Part shown: piece by piece, positions 7,469-15,801 of the stretch | How the letters are laid out: every line of letters begins with the position of its first letter | Numbering within the stretch: position 1 is the first letter of the stretch | Notes under the pieces: generated by a model | Told to the model about the DNA's origin: nothing | The model's database searches: none | What the model saw: only the letters and a program-made list of their open reading frames with translations | From: Peribacillus asahii | GTDB taxonomy: Bacteria > Bacillota > Bacilli > Bacillales > DSM-1321 | Reading direction: 5' to 3' | Assembly (NCBI RefSeq): GCF_003570725.1 | Contig: NZ_QWVS01000003.1 | Coordinates: 1 to 64,000 of the forward strand | DNA length: 64,000 nucleotides | Program-made: the position numbers and the translations under genes

Positions 7469-8884
7469 TTAACTCTCTACATTCATTGCTTTCTCAACCT
7501 GATAAGCATCGTTCTTTTCTAGATAGGAAGCCCACTCCTCTGATTTTTCGTATACTTCCCCAATATTCAGTAAGAGCCCTTCTTCATAATGCTTACTGAT
7601 TAATTGAAAACCGACTGGCATTTTTTCATCCGTAAAACCACATGGTATAGTTATAGCCGGAAGCCCTAATAAATTCCCAATCGGTGTTCTTCCTAACTGA
7701 AAGATATTATTAATAGCTTCTTCTGGAGGAACGCTTCCAATATCATAGGCTGGAATGCAATTGGTTGGTGAAAAAAGTACATCACATTTATATTCATTCA
7801 TTGCATCTAATACACTTCGAATAAAACTTTCTCGCTGGTGGCAAGCATTGATATATTGACTTGCCGAAACATCACGTCCTGAATTCAAGCGGAATTGAGT
7901 ATCTTTTCCATACATTTCAGGATGTTCCGTAAAAGTTGGTTCATGAAAAGTATAAGATTCCGATTTTAAAATGATTTTTTGTGCCTCTAATGCATTTTCT
8001 ATACCCGTTAGAGGAATCTCGATGACTTCAGCACCTAGTTCTTTTAATCTTATTAACGATCGATTAACAATTCTTTTCATTTCTTGATCCATGTTTTCAA
8101 AAAAGTACTTTTGACAAATTCCAATTCTTATTCCATTCAAATTCTCTCTTTTTATCTCTAAGTTAAGCAAATTAGTTTTTAAAGGATCCGCCATCACTTT
8201 TAACATAATTCGACTATCTGCGACCGTTCTAGTCATTGGACCAATATGATCAAGTGTCCAACTTAAGGGCGTACATCCTTTTGTGCTGACTAAATCATAA
8301 GTAGGCTTTAAACCAACAATTCCACAAAGAGCTGCCGGAAGTCGAATGGAACCACCTGTATCAGTTCCAATCGCTCCAAATGCCATTCCTGCTGCAACCG
8401 CTGCAGCCGAACCGCCGCTAGAACCACCTGGAATTTTCTTTAAATTCCAGGGATTCCGTGTAGGGCCGTAATGAGGATTTTCCGTTGTTGCGCCCATCGC
8501 AAATTCATGAAGATTTGTTTGTCCAATAATTACAGCCCCTGCATCTTTTAATAGCTTGATAACATCTGCATCTCGATTTGAGATGTAATGTTCAAAAATT
8601 TTAGAGCCGGACGTTGTTTTACTTCCTTTTATTTCAAATATATCTTTGATGGCGATTGGGACACCATGAAGCGGACTGCGAATGTTTCCGCTCAGCAGCT
8701 CTGCCTCCATCGATTCTGCTTGTTTTATAGCATCATCATAAAGCACTGTAATATATGCGTTTAGAGATGGTTCTAAATCATCAATTCTTTTTAATAATTG
8801 CTGCGTTAATTCTACTGAAGAGATTTCCTTTTTCTCTAATAAACTAGCTATCGACTGTATATCACTAAAAAATAACTCATTCAT
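7469..8884 (-). CDS. Amidase signature family hydrolase
   Basis: A 471-residue amidase of the AS superfamily, the family of GatA and nicotinamidase-type or indoleacetamide amidases. The Ser-cisSer-Lys triad is intact: Lys80 in PIAIKDIFEIKG, Ser155 in PGGSSGGSAAAVAAGM and Ser179 in GTDTGGSIRLPAA, with the usual spacing of 75 and 24 residues. It is the last gene of an operon with a peptide-type ABC importer and an M20 amidohydrolase, so a catabolic role on an imported amide is more likely than tRNA amidation; gatC and gatB are not adjacent. GGAG lies upstream of the ATG and the gap to the preceding gene is 18 bases. The natural substrate cannot be read from the sequence. Confidence 0.88.
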   Translation of the reverse strand: MNELFFSDIQSIASLLEKKEISSVELTQQLLKRIDDLEPSLNAYITVLYDDAIKQAESMEAELLSGNIRSPLHGVPIAIKDIFEIKGSKTTSGSKIFEHYISNRDADVIKLLKDAGAVIIGQTNLHEFAMGATTENPHYGPTRNPWNLKKIPGGSSGGSAAAVAAGMAFGAIGTDTGGSIRLPAALCGIVGLKPTYDLVSTKGCTPLSWTLDHIGPMTRTVADSRIMLKVMADPLKTNLLNLEIKRENLNGIRIGICQKYFFENMDQEMKRIVNRSLIRLKELGAEVIEIPLTGIENALEAQKIILKSESYTFHEPTFTEHPEMYGKDTQFRLNSGRDVSASQYINACHQRESFIRSVLDAMNEYKCDVLFSPTNCIPAYDIGSVPPEEAINNIFQLGRTPIGNLLGLPAITIPCGFTDEKMPVGFQLISKHYEEGLLLNIGEVYEKSEEWASYLEKNDAYQVEKAMNVES

Positions 8885-8902
8885 CTATATCGCTCCTCCC
8901 TA

Positions 8903-9736
8903 TCAAATGACTGATCTTTTTTTATAGACTTCTCCTAAATCACCCTCCAAGGTGAGAATCGAACTTAACAATTTTTTGGTCATTTCGTGTTTTGGATTAT
9001 TAAATAAATCAATCGTTGAAGAGGTCTCAATCACTTCTCCTTTGGATAAAACCGCTACTCGATTACAAAAGTAAGCAACTAAATCTAAATTGTGTGCGAT
9101 AAATAAATACGTTAATTGGAATTCTTTTTGCAAATCAATCAATAAATTAATAATCTGTGCTTTAACAGAAACATCCAGGGCTGCTACCGGCTCATCCAAG
9201 ACAAGGAATTTAGGTTTTAGGATAAGAGCTCGAGCTATTCCTGCTCTTTGTCTTTGACCGCCGGATAACTCATGGGGGTAACGATGAAAGAAATCTGCTC
9301 TTAAGCCAACAACTTCTAGCATCTTCAATACTTGTTGATGGATAAATTGAGGATCTTGGTTTTCACCAAATTTTTTCAAGGGATGAGCAATTTGTGCTCC
9401 TATTGTTTTTCTTGGATTAAAGGCTGAACCAGAATCTTGAAAAACAATTTGGATTTCTTTTCTTAATGACGTCATTTCTTTATTCGATAAATCCCGCAAT
9501 GATTGTCCATTATAGATAATGGATCCGTTCGTTGGTTCTATCAGCCTGAGAATCATTCGTCCAACTGTCGTTTTCCCTGACCCCGACTCCCCGATTAATC
9601 CAAAGGTTTCTCCTTTACGAATCGAAAAACTTACATCCTTCACTGCTGTAACCTTTTTACTTGGAGTGAATAAACTTCTTTTGCCACTGTACACTTTTTG
9701 CAATCCCTGCACTTCAATCAGAGTGTCTTCTTTCAT
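8903..9736 (-). CDS. Peptide/opine-type ABC transporter ATP-binding protein (DppF/OppF-like)
   Basis: A 277-residue ABC ATPase with Walker A GESGSGKTT, the oligopeptide-family stretch IQIVFQDSGSAFNPRKTIG, signature LSGGQRQR, Walker B with LVLDEPVAALDVS and the switch segment YLFIAHNLDLV. It pairs with the second ATPase encoded immediately upstream; the ATG overlaps the upstream TAA (TAATG), indicating translational coupling. It is shorter than typical OppF (about 305-330) because the C-terminal oligopeptide/dipeptide domain with its cysteines is almost absent. It energises import through the two permeases encoded upstream in the operon. Confidence 0.9.
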   Translation of the reverse strand: MKEDTLIEVQGLQKVYSGKRSLFTPSKKVTAVKDVSFSIRKGETFGLIGESGSGKTTVGRMILRLIEPTNGSIIYNGQSLRDLSNKEMTSLRKEIQIVFQDSGSAFNPRKTIGAQIAHPLKKFGENQDPQFIHQQVLKMLEVVGLRADFFHRYPHELSGGQRQRAGIARALILKPKFLVLDEPVAALDVSVKAQIINLLIDLQKEFQLTYLFIAHNLDLVAYFCNRVAVLSKGEVIETSSTIDLFNNPKHEMTKKLLSSILTLEGDLGEVYKKRSVI

Positions 9737-10764
9737 TATTCATTCCCTCCTCCTATCAATACACAGCGCACTGAATGTTCGTTTCGGTATGGCTTTACAG
9801 TTTTTAATAAAGGATTGGTTGATTGGCATATGTCCTTTGCTACATGACATCGATTGAAAAACCGGCATCCTTGTGATAGATTCATTAAGTTTGGCGGTTC
9901 TCCTTTTATTTGCCATAATGGTTTTTTTCCAGCTCCTTTATCAAAGACCCAATCCAAATTTGGGATACATTTTATTAAACTTTGTGTATAAGGATGCGTT
10001 GGGTTAAATATCACATCTGCAGTCTCACCTTTTTCAACAATTTGTCCAGCATACATAACCGCTACTTTCTCGGCAATACGTGCAACTACACCAAAATCAT
10101 GGGTAATCATTAAAATAGCCGTCCCAAACTGCTGATTGATTGTTTGAAATAGGTCCAATACTTGTAATTGTACGGTAGGGTCTAAAGCTGACGTAGGTTC
10201 ATCCGCAATAATTAAATCCGGATCGCAAGCAAGAGACATAGCAATGACAACCCTTTGTCTTAATCCACCGCTTAATTGATGTGGATATGATTGAAATATC
10301 CGTTTTGGATCATCAATCCCCATCTGCTCTAGAAGATTTAATGCTTTTTCCTTTGCTTGTTCCTTCGTCAAACCTGTCTTTTCCAACATGATTTCAACAA
10401 TCTGTTTTCCTACTCGGTAAGACGGGTCTAAGGAAGTCATAGCATTTTGAGCGACTAAGGAGATTTTTTTCCCCCTAATCTCTTGCATCTTTTTTTCACC
10501 TATTGCGAAAAGGTTCTCACCTTCTACTTCTATATTCCCTGAATAGGCTTCTAATAGGGTTTTAGGTAACAATTGCAGGATTGAATTAATCATCATAGAT
10601 TTTCCTGAACCTGACTCCCCTACAATCGCCATGATTTCTCCTTTTTCAATGGTAAGATTGACATCCTCTAACACAGTAAGAACTCCTTCTGGCGTTTTGA
10701 TCTTTGTTGATAAACCTTCAACCTTTAGTAAAGATTCCGTATTCAATGCTGATTGGACATTCAT
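9736..10764 (-). CDS. Peptide/opine-type ABC transporter ATP-binding protein (DppD/OppD-like)
   Basis: A 342-residue ABC ATPase: Walker A GESGSGKSM, signature LSGGLRQRVVIAMSLA, Walker B with [14 protein letters not shown] and the His-loop ILMITHDFGVVA. The C-terminal oligopeptide/dipeptide transporter domain is present, with CRFFNRCHVAKDIC and a last cysteine in VRCVL, giving the four-cysteine arrangement common in DppD/OppD. It is coupled to the following ATPase by a one-base overlap. AAGGGTGG precedes the ATG. Substrate class cannot be told from the ATPases; the neighbouring hydrolases suggest an amide or N-carbamoyl compound rather than a peptide. Confidence 0.9.
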   Translation of the reverse strand: MNVQSALNTESLLKVEGLSTKIKTPEGVLTVLEDVNLTIEKGEIMAIVGESGSGKSMMINSILQLLPKTLLEAYSGNIEVEGENLFAIGEKKMQEIRGKKISLVAQNAMTSLDPSYRVGKQIVEIMLEKTGLTKEQAKEKALNLLEQMGIDDPKRIFQSYPHQLSGGLRQRVVIAMSLACDPDLIIADEPTSALDPTVQLQVLDLFQTINQQFGTAILMITHDFGVVARIAEKVAVMYAGQIVEKGETADVIFNPTHPYTQSLIKCIPNLDWVFDKGAGKKPLWQIKGEPPNLMNLSQGCRFFNRCHVAKDICQSTNPLLKTVKPYRNEHSVRCVLIGGGNE

Positions 10765-10810
10765 CTAACCACCCTTTCATTGTTAAAATAGAGGTAGATT
10801 TGAATCGATA

Positions 10811-11713
10811 TTAAGCGATATGTTGACTAGTTTTTCTGCTTATTTTTTTCTTTTCTTTTGCTTTTGAGCGTTCATAAGGATCTAATGCGTTTCTTAAACC
10901 ATCACCAATCATACTGAAGGAAAAAGATAGAATGAGAATAGCTATACCTGGAATGAATGTGACAAAAGCATAACCTTGCATCAACACTTTCTTTCCATCA
11001 CTTGCCATTCTTCCCCAATCTGCCGTAGGAGGCTGAACACCAAGTCCGATAAAGCTCAATCCAGCTACTGTTACAATCGTGACACCTGCAAGAGTTGTAC
11101 TATACACAATTAAGGAAGGTAAAACATTTGGGAGAATTTGTTTGAACATAATTTCTATATCCCCAATTCCAAATGCCTTAGCTGCTTCAACATATTCTTT
11201 TTGGCTTTCCTGTAGAGTATCCGTATAAACCACCCTTGTCATATAAGGGATACGAACAATAACCATAGCAATAATGACATTAAGCAACCCTGGTCCTAAA
11301 ATAGCCGCAATGGCAATGGCAAGTAAAACTGCAGGAAAGGCGAAAAAGATATCCATCGTTCTCATAATCAAGTTGCCAATAAATCCTTGATAATATCCTG
11401 CAATCACTCCAAGAACGACACTGATGATGGCAGCAATAATAACGGGAATAACTGCGGAAATTAAAGAGGTTTGTGTACCGAAGATTACTCTGCTTAAAAT
11501 ATCTCTTCCTTGTTGATCCGTCCCCAAAATATGTCCTTCAGTCCCAGGAGGCATTAAACGAGTGCTTCCTTCCGCAACAACATTGGGATTATAAGGGGCT
11601 ATCCAAGAAGCAAATACCGCTAAAATCAATGAGAATAATATAACAATTGCTCCTGTAGTAGCCATTTTGTCACTCAAAAAAGCTTTACATGACTGTTTCC
11701 ATTTAGTAGTCAT
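10811..11713 (-). CDS. Peptide/opine-type ABC transporter permease (DppC-like)
   Basis: A 300-residue inner permease with an N-terminal helix, then the DppC/OppC family stretch HILGTDQQGRDILSRVIFG and the EAA loop VEAAKAFGIGDIEIMFKQIL. About six membrane segments are visible. The C-terminus is a basic cytoplasmic tail (SKAKEKKKISRK). GGGGGG precedes the ATG at good spacing. It partners the DppB-like permease encoded 11 bases upstream to form the translocation pore. Confidence 0.9.
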   Translation of the reverse strand: MTTKWKQSCKAFLSDKMATTGAIVILFSLILAVFASWIAPYNPNVVAEGSTRLMPPGTEGHILGTDQQGRDILSRVIFGTQTSLISAVIPVIIAAIISVVLGVIAGYYQGFIGNLIMRTMDIFFAFPAVLLAIAIAAILGPGLLNVIIAMVIVRIPYMTRVVYTDTLQESQKEYVEAAKAFGIGDIEIMFKQILPNVLPSLIVYSTTLAGVTIVTVAGLSFIGLGVQPPTADWGRMASDGKKVLMQGYAFVTFIPGIAILILSFSFSMIGDGLRNALDPYERSKAKEKKKISRKTSQHIA

Positions 11714-11724
11714 ATTCTCCCCCC

Positions 11725-12687
11725 CTATTCAGCTTTAATTGAATCTTGTAACCTCGGACTTAACCAAACATTCAAAAGATCAACAACTAAATTAACAACT
11801 ACAAACGTTAAAGCAATTAAAAGAATTCCAGCTTGGATTGTAGGATAATCATTAGAAGTAACCGCCACATAAAGTGCTTGCCCGATGCCTGGCCAATTAA
11901 ATACAACTTCACTAAATAATGCTCCGCCCATAATATATCCCACTTGTAAACCAGAAATATTGATAATCGGAGGAAGTGAATTTCTCATAACATGAACGAT
12001 GTTAATTTTTGATTTTGATAAACCGAATGAATGAAAGTAATTCACATAATCTTTCTGTAAAATGTCAATTACAGTGCTTCTCGTTAATCTTGCAATCACA
12101 GCAAGAGAAACCGTCGCGGTAGCAAAAGCAGGTAAGACTATATGATGAAGTAAATCCATAAACCCTCCTGGATTTCTCATATTGTACATTCCGCTTACTG
12201 GGAAGATATTTAATTTAATCGAGAATAGCCACATTAGCATTAATGCAATCCAAAAGACCGGCATACTGGCTCCTATTAAAGCAACACCCATACTAGCCTT
12301 ATCAAAGAAACTCCCCTTTTTTAAAGCACTAATCAATCCTAAAATAACACCTAATGTTACACAAATAAGCATACTAGCAACTGTTAAGATTAAACTGTTT
12401 ACAAAACGCGGCATAAGTTCTTCAATAATTGGAGTATGCAGCGTATACGAGTACCCTAAATCTCCTTGTAAAAGTTGAGAAAGCCATGCACCATATTGAA
12501 CGATCAACGGTTCATTAAGTCCCATATTATTTCTTAATTCTTCAACTGCCTCCGGTGTTGCATCAGCTCCTAAAATTGATTTCGCAGGATCACCTGGTAT
12601 AAGTTGAATTAATAAAAAGACAACAATCGTAACACCAAATAAGACAGGAATTGTGGATAGTATTCTTGAAAGCACATATCGTAACAT
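11725..12687 (-). CDS. Peptide/opine-type ABC transporter permease (DppB-like)
   Basis: A permease of about 320 residues with the DppB/OppB N-terminus LRYVLSRILSTIPVLFGVT, the conserved LIPGDPAKSILG segment and a family-typical late block GALFSEVVFNWPGIGQALY. The open frame begins 12 codons earlier, but GGGAGG lies seven bases before the internal ATG that gives MLRYVLS, the normal family start, so that one is used. It forms the membrane channel with the DppC-like protein. The unusual 150-base gap to the upstream binding-protein gene contains a long hairpin at 12727-12815. Confidence 0.9.
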   Translation of the reverse strand: MLRYVLSRILSTIPVLFGVTIVVFLLIQLIPGDPAKSILGADATPEAVEELRNNMGLNEPLIVQYGAWLSQLLQGDLGYSYTLHTPIIEELMPRFVNSLILTVASMLICVTLGVILGLISALKKGSFFDKASMGVALIGASMPVFWIALMLMWLFSIKLNIFPVSGMYNMRNPGGFMDLLHHIVLPAFATATVSLAVIARLTRSTVIDILQKDYVNYFHSFGLSKSKINIVHVMRNSLPPIINISGLQVGYIMGGALFSEVVFNWPGIGQALYVAVTSNDYPTIQAGILLIALTFVVVNLVVDLLNVWLSPRLQDSIKAE

Positions 12688-12726
12688 TCTTTCGCCTCCC
12701 AACTTATCAATTGATAGAGTCATTCA

Positions 12727-12815
12727 TAAGAGATCTGAGCCCCTCAATCCTTCATATCTAAATGTTTAAAAAACTATTTAAGATACAGAATATTATTTTT
12801 AGGGCTCGTCTCTTT
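12727..12815 (-). other. Intercistronic stem between binding-protein and permease genes
   Basis: AAAGAG-AC-GAGCCC pairs with GGGCTC-AGAT-CTCTT across an AT-rich loop of about 57 nt. It lacks a poly-T tail. Stems at this place in ABC operons often stabilise the upstream binding-protein mRNA, which would raise its level over the permeases. That role is inferred only from position. Confidence 0.45.
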
Positions 12816-12839
12816 ACTTATGAATCAATCTCTTTCAAA

Positions 12840-14447
12840 TTAGTTTTCAATATAAACAGGTGCTAATGTATACCATTCTTCTGATGGAATAACGAAACCT
12901 TTGACACGAGAGTTAACAACATATGGTGCTGAATCATTTACAATCGGTGCAAAAGCAGCATCTTCCATAATCATTGCTTCTGCTTCCTTCCATAATTCCA
13001 ACGCTTTACTCTCATCAGTAGAAGTGGAGGCCTGATCAAGTAACTTATCTACTGATGGATTGACATACTTCCCAGAGTTAAATCCACCTGGAGCAACGAA
13101 TTCAGAATGAGCAACCATAGAAAGGAAATATGGTGAAGTACGACCAGATGACATTTGATTCATACCTACATCACTTGCCATTCCATCACTATATCCTGAA
13201 TAATACGTAATCCATTCTTGCGTATCCAATTTAACTTCAATACCAATTTCTTTTAAATCCCTTTGAATCCATTCAGCAATATCCACTGGAAGCAATTGTC
13301 CTGAACCATCCACAGAAGTTTGTAAGGTCGTTTTAAAGCCATTCTCCAACCCAGCTTCTTTCAATAACTCTTTTGCCTTTTCAGGATTATATTCATACCA
13401 TTTGTTATCCGCACTATAGTTAGCAGCTCCTGGGGATTGAATCGTATAAGCAGGATTTACTGTACCTTTTAATAATTCATTGGCAATGCCTTCTCGATTA
13501 ATCGCATAATTAATAGCTTGTCTTACCTTTTGATCTTTCATATATTTATTATCGAAATTGAATGTTAAATACCAAACATGTGGAGGTGTTCCTGAAACAA
13601 CTTCATATCCTTGATCTTTCAAATTCTCAATAGAATCTGGCGGTGGAACAGCAATAATATCCACTTCATCATTTTGAATAGCTAATACCCTGCTAGCAGA
13701 ATCCGATAAAGGTCTAAATATCACTTTATCTAACAAAGCCTTTTCTCCCCAATACTCTTCATTTTTAACAAGAGTAATATTCTCCCCTCTTTTTCTTTCA
13801 CTAAATTTAAACGGCCCAGTACCAACCGGATTTTCTCCCATACTGTCATTTCCATTTTTAATAATAGCCTCCGGACTAACAATTTGAAGGGAATTGATTT
13901 GCGCTAACATTCTAGGGAATTCCGAGAAAGGTGAACTTAAGTGAATATTAATCGTCTTTTCATCCACTACTTCACTGCTTTCGAAAAACTTCCATGTTCT
14001 AAACGTGCGGCCGGCACCTATCTCGTCATAATATTCAAACTTTTTATCTGTCAGTCTTTTAATATTAAAATCTACTGCTTCGGCATTAAAATCCGTTCCA
14101 TCATGGAATTTCACTCCCTCTCGTAAATGAAACGTATACGTTTTTCCATCTTCAGATACTTCCCAACTTTTAGCTAAAACTGGAACTAGTTCAGGTACTG
14201 ATTCTTCTTTAGATGATTTGCTTAAATCTTCACCAATTAATGGTTCAAACATTTGATTTGTAATTCTCATTGTTACCCATCCACCTGCTCTATGCGGATC
14301 TAAAACATCTGCTTCTGATTCCATCCCAATGATTAATTCGCCGCCTTTCTTAGAACCACCACTTTTTTCACTTGACGTACCCGTACATGCGGATAAAATC
14401 ATGACTAAACTCAACAATAGTGAAATAATCAAATTCTTCTTTTTCAT
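12840..14447 (-). CDS. ABC transporter substrate-binding lipoprotein, family 5 (DppE/OppA-like)
   Basis: A 535-residue solute-binding protein. Residues 1-21 are a lipoprotein signal with lipobox LSAC (Cys21) followed by a Ser/Gly-rich linker. The family 5 signature is present around SWEVSEDGKTYTFHLREGVK and FHDGTDFNAEAVDFNIKRL, with later VRQAINYAINREGIANELL. Family 5 proteins bind peptides, nickel, opines or glutathione; here the operon context (M20 amidohydrolase and amidase) suggests an amide or N-carbamoyl ligand. GGAGG precedes the ATG. It is encoded between the M20 hydrolase and the permeases. Confidence 0.92.
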   Translation of the reverse strand: MKKKNLIISLLLSLVMILSACTGTSSEKSGGSKKGGELIIGMESEADVLDPHRAGGWVTMRITNQMFEPLIGEDLSKSSKEESVPELVPVLAKSWEVSEDGKTYTFHLREGVKFHDGTDFNAEAVDFNIKRLTDKKFEYYDEIGAGRTFRTWKFFESSEVVDEKTINIHLSSPFSEFPRMLAQINSLQIVSPEAIIKNGNDSMGENPVGTGPFKFSERKRGENITLVKNEEYWGEKALLDKVIFRPLSDSASRVLAIQNDEVDIIAVPPPDSIENLKDQGYEVVSGTPPHVWYLTFNFDNKYMKDQKVRQAINYAINREGIANELLKGTVNPAYTIQSPGAANYSADNKWYEYNPEKAKELLKEAGLENGFKTTLQTSVDGSGQLLPVDIAEWIQRDLKEIGIEVKLDTQEWITYYSGYSDGMASDVGMNQMSSGRTSPYFLSMVAHSEFVAPGGFNSGKYVNPSVDKLLDQASTSTDESKALELWKEAEAMIMEDAAFAPIVNDSAPYVVNSRVKGFVIPSEEWYTLAPVYIEN

Positions 14448-14486
14448 ATCCTGCCTCCTAAATAAGTGATTAAAATACTTGATCTA

Positions 14487-15743
14487 TTAAATAGATAAGC
14501 TATGTTGTAGCTGCGCAATCATTTTTAATACAGTGCCATACATAACATCTGTACCTATTGCCAAATCATCATATGAAGCATACTCAGCTGGGTTATGGCT
14601 GATTCCGTCTTTACAACGGACAAATATCATGCCATAATCACATGCATATGACATCATAAGTGAATCATGGAAAGGGCCACTCATAAGCTCAGGCACTTTC
14701 ATTCCTCTTTCTTCGCATTCATTTCGAATACTATCTTTAATCCATTCTGCACAATATCGCGGCTCACTTTTTGTATCTTCAATAATTTCATAGCTTAATT
14801 GATGTTTATCAGCTGTATGTTGAATGCATTTTCTTAGTTGCGCCTCATATTGATCTCTGCGTTGAATATCGATATCTCGTAAATCAACCGTAAACTCCAC
14901 TTTCTCTGGAATAATATTTCGAGATTGAGGGAAAACATCGATTGTTCCAACTGTGCTTACAGTTGGTGCTGATGGATCTTGTTTAGCTATTTCATTTAAA
15001 GCAACAATTATTTCTGCCGCTCCCACTAATGCATCTTGACGAGTATTCATTGGAACAGATCCTGCGTGACCAGCAAATCCTGTTAACTTAACCGTTAACC
15101 ATAAAGGACCGGAGATTGCGGTAACAATCCCAATCGGCTGATTTTTTTGTTCAAGAACAGGTCCTTGCTCAATATGTAACTCCAGAAATGCAGCAATGCT
15201 GTTCGCTGGATAAATAGATTCTTCAAATTTATCAGGATCACAACCAAAATCTCTTAATGCTTGTTCTCTCGTTATTCCATCTTTATCCCTTCGTAATAAT
15301 TCCCCTTCTTCTAATTGACCAAGGATTCCTCTTACCCCAAAAAGCCCTTTATTAAATCTCCAACCTTCCTCATCTGCAAAAGATATGACTTCTATCGGAT
15401 TATCTGGTGTAATTCCTTGTTCGGTCAGCGTTGTCACGACTTCAATTGCTGCTAGCACTCCCGCTGCCCCATCAAATCTTCCCCCATATGGTTGGGAATC
15501 TAAATGGGAACCGAGCATTAAAACCGGTTTATTTGGATTTTTTCCTTCAAGTCTCCCAATTAAGTTACCAAAGTGATCAATCTTCACATTCATTCCAGCT
15601 TGTTCCATCCAACTTTTAGCTAACTTAAAGGCTTCTTTTTCAACCAACGATTGCGCGGGGCGACAAACTCCAGTTTCTCCAATTCTCCCAATCTCGCTCA
15701 TTTGCTCAAAATGTTGCCGTAAACGTTCTGCGTTAATTTTCAT
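14487..15743 (-). CDS. M20 family amidohydrolase (N-carbamoyl-L-amino acid hydrolase / allantoate amidohydrolase type)
   Basis: A binuclear-metal hydrolase of the hydantoinase/carbamoylase subfamily of peptidase family M20, about 418 residues. Metal ligands are visible in order: His in MLGSHLDSQPYGGRFDGAAG with its Asp, Glu in FADEEGWRF, His in LELHIEQGPVLEQ and His near the C-terminus in ISHNPAEYASYDD. The dimerisation domain carries TGFAGHAGSVPMNTRQDAL. Such enzymes remove carbamoyl groups from N-carbamoyl amino acids or open allantoate. A TTG six bases further up is in frame but only three bases from GGAGG; the ATG nine bases after GGAGG is preferred. It is the second gene of the operon, following the regulator. 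Exact substrate is undetermined. Confidence 0.88.
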   Translation of the reverse strand: MKINAERLRQHFEQMSEIGRIGETGVCRPAQSLVEKEAFKLAKSWMEQAGMNVKIDHFGNLIGRLEGKNPNKPVLMLGSHLDSQPYGGRFDGAAGVLAAIEVVTTLTEQGITPDNPIEVISFADEEGWRFNKGLFGVRGILGQLEEGELLRRDKDGITREQALRDFGCDPDKFEESIYPANSIAAFLELHIEQGPVLEQKNQPIGIVTAISGPLWLTVKLTGFAGHAGSVPMNTRQDALVGAAEIIVALNEIAKQDPSAPTVSTVGTIDVFPQSRNIIPEKVEFTVDLRDIDIQRRDQYEAQLRKCIQHTADKHQLSYEIIEDTKSEPRYCAEWIKDSIRNECEERGMKVPELMSGPFHDSLMMSYACDYGMIFVRCKDGISHNPAEYASYDDLAIGTDVMYGTVLKMIAQLQHSLSI

Positions 15744-15801
15744 AGTCAATCGCCTCCTTATTTCTTAACCGATAACAGTATACACAGACCGTTAACGAAG
15801 A

